From assembly GCA_021234155.1 (NCBI GenBank), contig JAJEKV010000005.1:10472572-10536571 (forward strand): a stretch of DNA of 64,000 nucleotides. The letters are read 5' to 3'. Below the pieces are notes generated by a model that saw nothing but the letters and a program-made list of their open reading frames with translations, was not told where the DNA came from and did not search any database. The translations under genes and the position numbers were made by a program. Origin of the DNA: Isoetes taiwanensis. Taxonomy: Eukaryota > Streptophyta > Lycopodiopsida > Isoetales > Isoetaceae. Below are positions 31,441 to 43,064 of this stretch, in pieces (within the stretch, counting starts at the first letter, position 1; each line of letters opens with the position of its first letter).

Positions 31441-34240
31441 CATTCCCTGAACAAAATTGACATGCAAAACAATTCATAATTCTTAAGTTCTTTTGCCAAA
31501 AACCTCCCCTCCCCTCCCCCCCCCCCCCTTCCTATTCCTCTGTTTCGATTCTTCATAAATTGTTTCGTATGTTATCAAGTACTCCCATGTATATCATGCT
31601 ATTAACAAACTCATGGTATCAAGTACTCTATTGTCTAGAAGTAGCAATTTGAATTGATTGTCAAAACATAACTTTCAACTACGATTTAAGCCACTTCACA
31701 AAACATGTTACTTCCATTGTCTCCTCTATTACACTTCTCCTTATGCTTCTGCCATCATAGTTCTATACCGAGCACTAAACACCAATATGTTGCACTCAAA
31801 CCCCAAAGTCCATGTGTCCATCTGGATCCTAGTCCTAGAGGAGCTCAACATCTAAGGAGGAGTTAGCGATGCAAATGGGTACTATCACCTTCACAAAATG
31901 TCAATGTTTTAAAATAGCAATTTCGATTCAAATACTCTATTGTCTACAACTATGACTTAAGTCACTTCACTCTCCGGCCATGGAGGGCAACCCTCCGTGC
32001 GCAGCACCTTGTTTTTTTGGCATGGTCTGAGAAAAGGGCGGCTATGAGGAATTCGTAGCAGGCATGGTCCGACCAAGGCGGGCGACCAGATGTGGATGTC
32101 GTTGTGCTGGAGAAGATAGCGGACATGCTGGGTATTGAGATGTTGCTCCCTGTGGCTTGCCAAAAGAGGCGCCTCATCGGGCTCAGTTGGAACCGATTTG
32201 CTGACACAGGGGCTACGACATGAAGGTGCGAAGCTTGAGGTATTCGATTCCTGTCTCTCCATTGTGCGTTGCTTTGTTGTGGGTTTGTTGGTTCTGATTC
32301 GCAAATTTGGGCCCCTGTCGCCAGAGATCTTCTGGAAGTAGGATTTGAGGCTGTTGTGGTTTGGAGGAAGTTGATTCAGCTTGTTACCAACTGGGAGGGC
32401 TCACCGCGCCGAAGATTGCCTTATTGGGTGTTTTTCAACTAGCATTTTCTAGCTTTGTCTGTATTTATTAGTATTTTGGAACCAGCAGTTCGCAGTTTTG
32501 TGAGCAACACTGGGACTTGAGATGGGATTGCCAGTGTCAGAATTTTGCATGTCGCTTGCTTTCCAAGTAAAGAAATTCTTGTGCATATTCAAGAAGGAAT
32601 ATATGGGTGATTCCAGTTATGTGGCATGTGGATTGATTGAAGGCTTGTCAGTTGTGCTCTTTGATTGCTTGATTGTGGAACGATTTCTTTCCAAGTCTGT
32701 GTTCTCTATGCTGGAGATGGTAGAGACATATCAATCATTTGTTGCATCAACGAACTTTCTTGGAAAGTACATCGGTTGTGGAGCTGCTGTTCCAATTGCT
32801 ACTATATGGGTGGAGATATGGCTGCTAGAGGGGCGAGGCGAGCTGGAATTGTACAATTGGAATGGTTGAAAATCTAGCAGGTTGGGATGCTATGCTTTGT
32901 GCATATGGCCTCAGGGGCCATGGGAGCTCATGTGAATTCATTTCATGTCTTCTTAGGTGCTGGGTTTCTGTTCTGCAGGCTTCTTTGTGAATCTCCTTAC
33001 ATGTAATTTGAAGCTGCTGCATGTGATTTCATTTGTGCCTTGCGGTTCTGTGCATGTATGATGTGTTATGCTTGTAATGCCAATGCAACTTTCGTCCAAT
33101 CAATTTTCTGTATTTGTATTCTCTTTGTTGCGTATGTGTACGTGTATAAATATGAGTGAGCAATAAGGAGCAATAAGGATCTAATCAAGCTCCTCAAATA
33201 TGGCAAAACATACCATTTTTTATACAATACACTACCAAAATCCTAGTCCTAACCATTGCCAAAATACCCTCCCCCAATGCAAAACGAATTGGGCAAACTA
33301 TATCCTTCCAGTTTCTTTCAAGCGTGAGTTGGTGGGGTTACTATGGGTAGCAGGTGGTTTTGATTAATCTAAATCATGTTATAGTTTTTCTAATTCCAGT
33401 TTTTCAAGTTCAAGTCATGTTTTCTTTAAGTAAATGGATGAATTAGTGAATCATCACTTGAATATAAAATATACTTAAGCATAATGCATTTGCTTGGGGT
33501 GAGTATAGCACTAAAAAACCAGTTTCATTAATGGAATTAGCTTAGTTTTGTTGGTTAACTAGACAATATTAGATTATTCTTGGCCTAGATAAAGACCAAA
33601 ATGATAGGTGCAAGACTAGTAAATCAATGCCAATAAGCATTGCATTACCTTGCAAGCGAAGTTTGAAGCAACAAGTGTCTGGAGGTAACAATAGCAACAT
33701 CATGCTTCATTGAATATAATGTGTTTGGACCTGTCCATCTTTAGCCTTGTGCATCTTTGGCCTCTCGTCCATATCTCGTGCGACACTACATCAGCAATGG
33801 CAATAACAACGATAATAACAACCTATCACGAAGGATAGGGCAATCCATCCATCACACCAGATACATCAACAATAATACATCAACAAAGCTCCTACTCAGG
33901 CTCAGACTCATGGGGAAGTCGACTAACGGCTAGGGCCTCAAGATAGAACAGTCCGTGTTATGAAAATGACTTGGGATGGAAATGGACAATGGCTAGAGTT
34001 GACCACTCCATCCGCCCCTCCTGTGCATACTTTGCAGATGGGTTAAATCAAGCTCTAATGTGATTGTAATCTGCTGGAGATGCAGTCTCATGGTATCACC
34101 CAACAAGACTACTCCGGGTTGCATCTCCCCGGTCCGATGAGGTAGGAAGGGTTGCATCTCCCTTTCCCAGAGTGTAGTGGCTCCATGGGTGGCTAGAGGA
34201 TCATGGCAACAGACGACCTTACCCGACCGAAATCCCAAAA
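31441..34240. other. no gene recognised; C-rich tract and hairpin-bearing repeat
   Basis: A C-rich tract lies at 31506-31529. At 31982-32014 there is a 33-bp sequence shared with 58874-58906. Frames at 32135-32877 are moderately long and may be part of an old retroelement or gene, but no family is recognised. 33100-34000 is AT-rich and featureless. Confidence 0.4.
31982..32014. repeat. shared 33-bp double-hairpin sequence, copy 1
   Basis: The sequence starts GGAGGGCAACCCTCC (a 6-bp stem) and continues GTGCGCAGCAC (a 4-bp stem) and CTTGTTT. The same 33 bases with one change occur at 58874-58906. Adjacent hairpins before a T-rich run are reminiscent of Helitron 3' termini, but no CTRR end is fixed by a second boundary. 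Confidence 0.7.
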
Positions 34241-34529
34241 GCAAAAGCTAGGTCGATACCTGCAGCCCTTGAGAGTCAAGGTGATACCATTGACCCAGGA
34301 AGTGTCGGACTCATACTTGGCCCACACGATGTGACCAGCTATAAGCCTATTCCACTATGGGTACCCAGTGGCCAGGCTCAGCAGGGACCTCCCTCCATTT
34401 TGCCATTAACCTCGTTGTGTGGTGTTGAGTCACTCCATAGCTTCCGTAGCCTGGTGGGCTCTATGCGCAGACTGCATATAATAGGAATTAAGGGTCTAAA
34501 CTAGGAGCACCATCTAAATAATGCCTACT

Positions 34530-35122
34530 AGGCCTCAACTAACATCATATATCCATATAACATGATAAATAATGAGAATAACATCTAATCCTAATCACAT
34601 CTATCTTACAGTTAGGGTTCATTGATTAAAATTTATGAGCCGAACTGAGGGTTCTAGAATGGCCCTATTAGAGATACGAAATACTAACTCATCTGGATTT
34701 TGATAACCTACCAAGAAATCTACCCAAAATATGTGCTCGAAGGATCCCTCCCCCCCAATGGTGCCTCCATCGCCCAGCAGGTGTTTTGGGGTAGCTTCCA
34801 CTTTTCTTGATGCGCATATGCCCGTGGGGCTGCTGCACTATGCTGTACTGCAGCAGACGATCCTTGAAATGGAGCTACGAACGCGAACAAAGGTCAAGAA
34901 CTGCGGGAGCCCGAGAATGGTCCAGGTTTAGGGTTTTGGCCTTAGTAGGTTAGGGTTGACATGTCATGCCATGTGGCTCCAATGGGGTGCGTCCGTGTGG
35001 CGGGTCACCAAGTGGATGGAGCCACTGTTATATATAATGACTTAGCCGTACTTCCTTAGTGTATACAAGGGGATGGCCTAAAATATATGTATTTATACCC
35101 CATCTTCTTGGGGAATGTCACA
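34530..35122 (-). repeat. Gypsy 3' LTR remnant
   Basis: The part at 34530-34745 matches 39185-39400 in the same orientation. The inner edge at 35122 (minus-strand TGTGACATTCCCC) directly follows the polypurine tract. A TATAAATACATATAT box lies 30-50 bases inside on the minus strand, as expected of an LTR promoter. The outer edge is not determined and may reach about 34240. Confidence 0.65.
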
Positions 35123-35914
35123 TCATCCCCACAAAAGCATAATGTTGTCCTCGGCATTACGATAGGGTGAACGAACACGCATCAACCTTAACGACTGACA
35201 CAAACATAAAACATAGTCAAGAATGTAATACTTAGAATTTTATTATAACGATAAGCTTCCATTTATTTAATTATAACGATAAATTTAAAGAGTATATTTA
35301 CATACTTATACAAAATTGGATTAGCCCCAATAATTTCATCTTCATCACAACATAGTATCATAGTATCATAAGAACATACTTAGGAGTCGTAATTAAACAC
35401 AAAATTTATAACTCCTATTCTTCTCGTGATGCGCGCCCTCCCTTATGCTTCTCCTCTATCGGCCTGCAATACATAGCACATCACGTTAGTTTAGTTAACA
35501 ATTGGTTTTTAAGTGGACCACCCCCCTAATTACCTCCTTGAGCCAAACTACTAGCTCAAGATTACCCCTACATACCTGCCCTGAATCATAGCCCATTTAG
35601 ATTTAAGCATAGGGAACATCTAAGTTGGTCCCATCATCGCCCATGATTAGATGCCTATTACATGACCTCCGATCATGCGCACACGCAGCGCGTCATGGTT
35701 AGGGGACATTTAAGATGATCCCATCATCGCCATCGCATGCCTACTTCTATTGAGAAACTTCCACCTTGGACACTGGATTGTGCCACGTATCTGGGGTCAA
35801 GCATTGATAAATGTAATTAATCATGAAGGGAGACTTCTTCGATGACTCTTGCTTCGTATTATTGTACGCAAACTCAATTAGGTGGATGTAATCGGACCAT
35901 TTGGATTGCTTGTT

Positions 35915-36460
35915 CTAAACGTAGTTTCTCAACATGTTTTCCAAGATTCTATTGATACGCTCCATTTGCCTACCTGTCTGTGGATGATAACCATAACTCA
36001 TCCACAACTTAGTGTAGATCGTGTTGAAGAAGTCTTGCCAAAAGGCATTGATGAACTTCGGATCTCTATCGGAGACCGTCACCCTGGGCATTCTATGCAA
36101 TCTAGAAATCTTTTTGGTAAACAACAAGGTTGTGTCTATGGTACGACATGACAAGAAATGTGCCATCTTAGATAACTTGATCAAGGCATCAAAGCCCCTT
36201 GTGCTTGAAAGGCTCGTTATGAAATCCATGCTGACAACCTCCCACTTGACGTCTGGCACCATCAAAGGTTCCAGAGCTCCCGGGATTCAAAGTTATTCCG
36301 CCTTTGTCTGCTGATACAATGGGCACTTCTAGATGTACCTGATTATTAGCTTCTTCATGCCCGGCCAGAAATAGTTACTTCTATGCTTGAAGTAGGTCTT
36401 AATAAATCCTGCATGGCTGACAATAGGGCTATTACATATATCATTTAAGATTAGCTTCCT
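35915..36460 (-). pseudogene. Gypsy integrase
   Basis: The minus strand shows the zinc region (SHAGFIKTYFKHRSNYFWPGM then CPLYQQ), then WEVVSMDFITSL, LIKLSKMAHFLSC, VSDRDPKFINAFW and YGYHPQTGRQMERINRILE. These are the HHCC and core motifs of Ty3/Gypsy integrases, with both core Asp residues still visible. A stop falls between the zinc region and the core. Confidence 0.88.
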
Positions 36461-36826
36461 TACTCTTGATGCTTCAGGTTGTGGTATAAGAGGTTGCCTT
36501 CCTTTTTAAAATGTGTGAAGGTCTCTCTTTCCTTATCCGTCCTTGCGTTCTTGCAAAGACTAGCCCATACGTGCTTGAATTCCATGCTAGAGCGAATGGC
36601 CTCTACCTTCTTATCAAATTTGCTTGACAAGTTGGAGATGGCATTGCAATGTACTCGATTGTCTAAATGACTATCGAGGGAGCGCGCTGGCAACCACATT
36701 CGATTTGCCTGGCTTATATGCTATCTCAAACTCATGTTTCTTGAGAAATTCCATCCAACCCTTCTGCGTCGAGTTGAGAAGTGGTTGCATTTTAATATAC
36801 TGGAGACTCTGCTGATCCATATCCAT

Positions 36827-37063
36827 CTAGAATTTTCTGCTAAGCAAGTAGTGCCTCCATATGCAAAGAGCTCTTAGAACTGCTAGAAGCTCTTGGTTGT
36901 GCGTTGGATAGCATTGTTTGGCATCGTTCATCTTCTTAGAGTCGTAGGCCTCTACTCTTCCTTCTTGCATGAGGACTCTTCCCGCTACTATCTTGCTTGC
37001 GTCCGTTGCTACCAACTTGTCCTTGTTTGGGTTGGGTAGGGTTAGCATTGGTGTTGTAATCAA
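36827..37063 (-). pseudogene. Gypsy RNase H
   Basis: The segment encodes TLPNPNKDKLVATDASKIVA, then AYDSKKMNDAKQCYPTHNQE and LCIWRHYLLSRKF. This is the Ty3/Gypsy RNase H pattern (DAS, then Y-x-x-x-x-x-E-L-L-A, WRHYL). A linker segment with DNRVHCNAIS follows at 36460-36699. Confidence 0.88.
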
Positions 37064-37133
37064 GGCTTCCTTGAGATGTAGTCATGGCTTCCTTGACTTT
37101 CTTGTGCTTATTAAGGTCCGAAAAAGGAGCTAT

Positions 37134-37690
37134 TCACTTAACAAAGTCCTTGATGAATCCCTTATAATACTCCACAAGACTGAAGAAGGCCCTTGCTTTT
37201 GAGATATTTTTCGGTGCTGGCTCATCGTTTATAGCTTTGATCTTTACCGAATCATTGAAGATTCCATCCACTGACACCACGTGCCCCAAGTACTCAACCC
37301 CAGGTGTTACAAAATGGCACTTCGAAATCTTAGAGAAAAGACAGTGTCGCCTCGATTCTTCTAGAGCTCTTCTCATGTGCAGCACATGTGCTTCACTTGA
37401 CTTGTTGTAGATGAGAATGTGGTTGAATAAAATCACAACAAACTCGTTCAAGAAATCTCTGATAGAGCAGAAGACATGACTCTAATTTAATAGTTGCCAT
37501 ACCACAGTCCAAAGGCGGTGTTAAGGATGTTTTCCTCCTTTGTTCTTATCGGGTGATATCTGGATCTTTGGTCTAACTTGGAGAAGACTTTAGCTTCCTG
37601 GATCTGGTCCATCAAGACATCTGCCATTGATCTTTAATTTCCAGGATATTTATCGTCGTCCTGTTTGGCTGCCAATGCTTAACTCTGCCC
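37134..37690 (-). pseudogene. Gypsy reverse transcriptase with lost catalytic aspartates
   Basis: Readable blocks are FSKLDQRSRYHPIRTKEEN, LNTAFGLWYGN, FVVILFNHILIYNKS, HCLFSKISKCHF, VEYLGHVVSVDGIF and KARAFFSLVEYYKGFIKDF. Where Gypsy RTs have (F/Y)-x-D-D-I-L-(I/V)-(Y/F)-S this copy has LFNHILIYN, so both catalytic aspartates are gone. A stop precedes the catalytic block. Confidence 0.9.
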
Positions 37691-39184
37691 TGCTTATGGT
37701 GATGTCAAAGTTGACTGTTGTTCCTTTGATGTTGCGAATTGCTTCATCTTACCATATTACTGTCCTAGGTTAGACTTAAAAGTCTCATTCTTAAAGATGT
37801 CTGCCTGGGTTAAAGAATTATTTATATAAATCCTATGACTAAAAGATTCTGTCGACATGACATTTCCTTGGGTCAGACAAGACAATCTATTTAAATAATT
37901 ATGCATGGAAAACAAAGGAAAAATGTGAAGTGCCAGAAGAAATGTCTTTGCTAGTAAAACCTCCAATCTCTAGAACTAGAAGGATTTCATGATCTTTCGG
38001 CAAGGAGATATTGTCCAGATTCGTGTAGCTACTCGTAGAACTAGAGTTGATGAGGAATAAGATGATTGCATTCTGGTGCTGTTATCCTTTAGCAGTTTGG
38101 CCTTGATGGCTTGTAATTCTTCCTTATTCAAAGCATCTATGCTTGAAGTCTAGATCTGATACTGCCATCGGTCTGTATGTCTAAGATGGTTGCCCTTCCT
38201 AGGAGATATGTTCAGTCTCATATTGTGCTAGGCACATGCTCCTCCATTGTGTGGTAGGACTCATCGAAAGAGTCCGAGCTGCTGGGTTCTATATTTGGTC
38301 TTGGCCGCCAAGCCTTGGGGATTCGTTGTCTGCCATTACCGCGAGTTCTTTAACATTCAGATGCAAGCAGGGGCTTCTAACCTTCCTAACTACCTGTTTG
38401 ATCCTCCCAACAATTTGGCTTCTTTGATGGTGGCTCTTCAAGAGCTTTTGCCTCCATTGATGGTTGATTCTGTCTATTCTTAGCACCTTTGGGTCGATCT
38501 CGCGAATTGTTTGTTCGATGTGTTGCATGACAACTTCAAAGATTTGCTTAGAATTCGCCTTAGAAGGAAAAGGGAGAGGTTCATCTACAATTTGTAAACT
38601 TCTATAGAATAGGGATGCTTCATAGAATTTTTTTAGTGGTCAGTTTTCTTAAGAATCAATGTATTATAACTATGGGTTATTAATTAAAGCACTTTCTCTA
38701 TTTCTAAAAATTTCTCTATTTCTTTTGGGCCAATTATTGGTCATTTCGCGCCATTTTATTTCAAGCTTCCCCTTGAGCATTTTTTCATTCAATTTTCACT
38801 TGTAAGATGTAGCTCATGAACAACTTGAGCTCAAATTACTCAAATGTTTCTTTTGACTGTATTATTTCTAACCCCTAGTCTATAACATAATCTAAATTAT
38901 GACCCTGTTAATGGAAAAAAAAAATTCTCCCACTTTCCCTGGTTCAAGGCTGGAATTCCCATTCCAATCCTTTACTAGGCTAGTTAGCTACTATCTAGGG
39001 TCATGGCCAGTCTAATCTTGGTCAACCAAGATCATTGCAACATCTGGCGCATGGGCCCTCTGTCTATCTCACATCAGGCATGACTGGACAACGAGCAGAG
39101 GACACGGAGGTGTCTTGCCTGCCCATTGCATCATCTTAATGGCTACTAGGCCTCTACCCCCCTTCCCAATACAAGAGGTACAAA
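37691..39184. other. presumed Gypsy internal region, not recognisable
   Basis: This lies between the RT and the upstream LTR remnant, so it should hold protease and gag, but no zinc knuckle, DTG/DSG site or gag motif could be found. Short frames near 38230-38530 on both strands are not identifiable. Confidence 0.4.
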
Positions 39185-39400
39185 CATGAGATCAACTAAC
39201 TTCATATATCCATATAACATGATAAATAATGAAAATAACATCTAATCTTGATCACATGTATCTAACTTACAGCTAGGGTTTATTGATTAGGTTCATGAGC
39301 CAAACTAAAGGTTCTAGAATGTTTGTACTAGAGATACGAACTGCTAACTCATCTGGAATGCTAAGTTCCAGATGATCTACCAAGAAATCTACTTGAACAA
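39185..39400 (-). repeat. Gypsy 5' LTR remnant
   Basis: This is the partner of 34530-34745. It lacks the TGTGACATTC start found in the other LTR, so the outer part has been lost or has diverged beyond recognition. Confidence 0.6.
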
Positions 39401-39746
39401 CTCTTCGAACCCAAAATGGATATCCTTGAACGATCTTTTAATACTTCATGTGGAAATAGAGGAAACATTTTTACTCCAGTCTACAAGGTGACCCATTTCC
39501 TGCCTACAAGGTAGATCCATTCAAAATTGTCTTACAAAGATTTGAGAACTATACACAAGGATAAGGGTGAATTTTGATTGTGGATTTCTTGATAAAATGA
39601 GGTTTTGGTACATTGCTGCTGCAAACCACATATATGCATTATATGTTTATTGTACTCTATATGACAAATTACACTTGTACTATATGTCCAACCATTTTGT
39701 TTTGGAAGTTACTCCCGAAAGGTGCTATGATATAAAATAAATGTAT

Positions 39747-41220
39747 TCAACTTGGAGCGAATTGCGATATATAAACATGTTTTTGTCTCTCAGTATAGAT
39801 GTGTCCAGGATCATTGCATAATTCCAATGCTACAGTACCACTAGATTCTTGTCCTTCTCTTTTCAATTCACTTTGGCATAGTCGAAGATCCAAGTTCTTG
39901 AACAAGATTGTTTCCACTGTCCTCTTCATGATTACCTGCTGGTTTATAAGAGGTCATTGATGCATGTTTTATGTTGCATATTGTCATCCAATTTAGCCAA
40001 GCCGCCAACGTCTTGTAGCGTAGCTTTCTTACACTTGTCTCCTTCAAAGGTAATGTAGCAGGGATAGCACTGCAAGAATAATTTGTTGCAGCAATAAGGC
40101 AACTGAAATGGATAATATTCCCAACACATTTTATCAACCTAGGTTGACATGGATAAAGTAACGCCACTCTAATATGCATGAAGTAACTCTAACTGCCATC
40201 AATATTGGGATCAACAATTGCTTGGAAGGAGAAATTCATCTACTTGGATTGCAACATTTGTAAGTCTTCACACATTTAAGTGTGCAATTGATCCATGAAA
40301 TTGCAGGGAAATGTTACATTAATTTGAATATGTTCAATTTGAGAGACAATATCAGTCTATAACAAACAATTGCCATACAATTTAATATTTACCACTATTC
40401 ATGAAATAAGAATTATGAAGGTTACCTTCCTGCCAGTTCTAGCCGAACTTGTTTCCACAGAATTAAAGTACACAATTGTGAAGTGAAAGCAAGGATGCCC
40501 CTAATAGGCCCAGTCGATTAGATAACAAACAACACCAATGTGAAAATAAGGTGCTAGAACCTACAAGTATTCCCCAACATACCACTTTGATTAGACAGGT
40601 ACAATATATACTTCTAAGTTAGGAGTTGAACCTGAACTATCAAATTACTCTTATTTTAATCCATATTAGCTTAACACTTTATTGCTCAACGTGCGTGGAG
40701 TTTGACAATCTTTACAATTCACAGAACCCTCTCGGCGATATCCATTTTTCTTGCCATCTAGAAAAAACTAGAATTCACCATTCTCATTCATATAATCTAA
40801 AAGTGTTTAGAAGCTCCTTGCAGTCAAACAATGTGCACTCTTCTTCTACGCTAGTGACCATATTGTCCAGGTTTACGCAAATAATTGTTAGCTCCAGTGG
40901 TGAAGATCCATGAAGATGATCCTCTACAGGTATCCAGTTCCAATGATTTACCCTCCAGGTTGTTCTTCTTTGCTCAACAAAATAATTAAAATACAAAGTT
41001 TGCCTTGATATCCAATATTTGTTATGTAGCAACATCAAACTCTTTAGTATCATATCAATGAAAGATAGCTATATTCTTTTACCTGAAAAGAAGAGTATCG
41101 ATTGTAACTGCACATTATCTAGTTTCATTGCCACTGATATGTTCTTTCTTCCTCCGTTTGCTGAGAGGTAAACTATCCAAAATTTCACGAGATATTTGGT
41201 GTGACTCTCACTGAGGGTTC
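39747..41220 (-). other. coding-like segments of an unrecognised multi-exon gene or relic
   Basis: Several minus-strand stretches look like exons: around 41090-41210 (VKFWIVYLSANGGRKNISVAM, ending at a TTTTCAG|GTAAAAG donor), 40784-40990 (HLHGSSPLELTIICVNLDNM), 40700-40760, and 39944-40129 (PCYITFEGDKCKKATLQDVG). They are in different frames with plausible intron sequence between. I do not recognise the family. They may be remnants of one gene or chance frames. Confidence 0.22.
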
Positions 41221-41384
41221 ATTCTGAAATAGAGAAGAAAAATCATAAATTGGTAGGAATATCTTGCCAACACATCGTACGCCATCCCTTTCTGTCAGTG
41301 CCTTATAAATCTCTTTCCCAATTTGATCTTTGCATGCTGATAATATTTTAACTCGGGTGAAATAGAAGATGGGAAACTTTAGGG

Positions 41385-43033
41385 TGCACTAGGGCGGCGG
41401 CGGCGTCCGCCTGAGCAGAGAGAGTTCATACAGAGAGCTCGTGGGCTAGAAGAGCAGCAAGCAGGCTGCTTCTGTCTTGCCAAGGCCAGAGCAGATCAAG
41501 ATGTATTTTCCTTCCATTTCCATTGGAGTCTGCTATAGTAGCGATTAGGCTGGGGTATGGCCGCCATTCCAACTAACCCTCTTTAAACAGCAGGTTGTGA
41601 TTTGGTAAGGGTCCTATTTCGTGTATTTGCCATGAGTTTTTGGTTCTCAGACAGAGTTAAGCTAGCAAGTAACATGTGCTCATAGATCTGTGATGGCTTA
41701 GAATCTCTGAGCTCTAGTTTCGTCTGAGTCTTATCTTTTCGCTGTTGCTAGCGCATATAAACAGTAAGAGGCTTGATTTTTCAGATCTGATGCCGCACTC
41801 ACTGCGGTGGTGTCTGCACTCATTGCAGATTTGTGGTCTGCACTCATTGCAGATTTATGGTCTGCACTCATTGCAGTCCTGCTTGTAGTTGAATGAAATG
41901 GTATAGAAGCAGGTCTTCTGTGTTGCTTGCCTATTACTGTTTCTATGCTAGATGAACACCTTGAATATTTAGGCTATGTTCCTTTTGTATAGCTCTAGTT
42001 TGGTGGGATAAATTATGATTTCTTCTACAGCTTGGCAGTTTCAGTATCAGATTTGTCTTTGCATTTTCATTTGGCTGGTGCTCTTCCTACTCTTGCAATA
42101 GCAAATCAGCAGAGAATCCAATGGGTTTTGAATTTATTAAGCTGGCATTTGAAGCCTCTCTATTCTATGTGGATGAACTTTGTGAGAGTAATCGTTTGCG
42201 CAGGATTTACAAGAAAATATTTCGGTGGGGAACTTAATATTGGAAATCATGTTTCAGATGATGGTATCTAGGTGAGGATGCGGTGATGAATTTGGCACTT
42301 ACACTCTACATTGGAGTTAGATCATTAAGTGCAACTATTCTTTTAGAAGGATGTTCAGATAGGCCCGTGCACTCTTGTCCCAGCCAAGAGAAGCTTTATG
42401 TGGCATTTCTATAATCTATTGTCCCAAGAATGGCTACCTGCAGTATTAGGAGACAGGAGGCCCCTGATATATGCGCACATGGTTCTAGGGGAGACAAGGC
42501 CACTAGGGCTAGATGTTATGGGTCAGTTTTGGCACTTCGATTCTAGGGCAGTTTCGCTTGGAGTGATGGTTGGAGAAGAGGTAGAGCAAGGATCCCATAG
42601 TATCCGGCTGTCACCTGAAGCTGCTATTTTCGGGGAGAAGCTTCATCGGGATCATGGGTCAGAATTGATGGCTTGCAAAGGTTGTTCTGGTGCCACTAGT
42701 AATTGGAATTGTCTCATAGAATTTGGACTTTAAGTGCTACAACTTAGGGCCAGTTTTTTTTGAGGTTACTGGGGCGGGATGGTTACATAAGCAGTAGGAA
42801 ATTGAGGAATTATCTTCCATAGTACTTGGTTGTTGGGAAGAGGCTGCGGCTATTGCTATAGTACTTTTCGGAAAAGCAGTGGCCCCCCATAGTACTAATG
42901 AGCAAGGAAGAGGTTGAGAGATCTCCAATAGAGTACTGCAGTGGCTGGCTGTGTATCTTACTATGCTCTTCACTAATTGGGTGAATAAGGGCTTTGTACC
43001 AATTTTATATTAATAAAAATAAAAATCTTACCC

Positions 43034-43063
<30 letters not shown>
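41385..43063 (+). mobile_element. poly(A)-tailed retroposon, possibly L1-like
   Basis: The segment starts with a GC-rich leader (GGCGGCGGCGGCGTCCGCC at about 41394) unlike its flanks. It ends with TTTGTACCAATTTTATATTAATAAAA and a run of about 28 A at 43036-43063, the usual appearance of plant L1 3' ends. Frames at 42032-42271 and 42398-42733 encode nothing recognisable, and no RT is present. A clear target duplication was not found. It may be an internally deleted LINE, a SINE-like element or a retrocopied transcript. Confidence 0.5.
41792..41880. repeat. 24-bp tandem repeat
   Basis: TCTGCACTCATTGCAGATTT plus (G/A)TGG is present in two close copies, with partial copies on both sides (GCCGCACTCACTGCGG and TCTGCACTCATTGCAGTCC). 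Each unit contains a small inverted repeat (CTGCA and TGCAG). Confidence 0.8.

Positions 43064-43064
<1 letters not shown>

Larger units (their letters stand above)
34240..39410 (-). mobile_element. heavily decayed Ty3/Gypsy LTR retrotransposon
   Basis: On the minus strand the order is RT (37690-37134), RNase H (37063-36827), integrase (about 36460-35915), which is the Ty3/Gypsy order. LTR-like segments are seen on both sides: about 34530-34745 and 39185-39400 share CATATATCCATATAACATGA, TAACATCTAAT, GGTTCTAGAATG and GAGATACGAA. A polypurine tract (GTGGGGATGA) and an LTR start TGTGACATTC are seen on the minus strand at 35122-35133. Frameshifts and stops are everywhere and gag is not recognised. 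This is much older than the Copia element at 9259. Confidence 0.85.
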
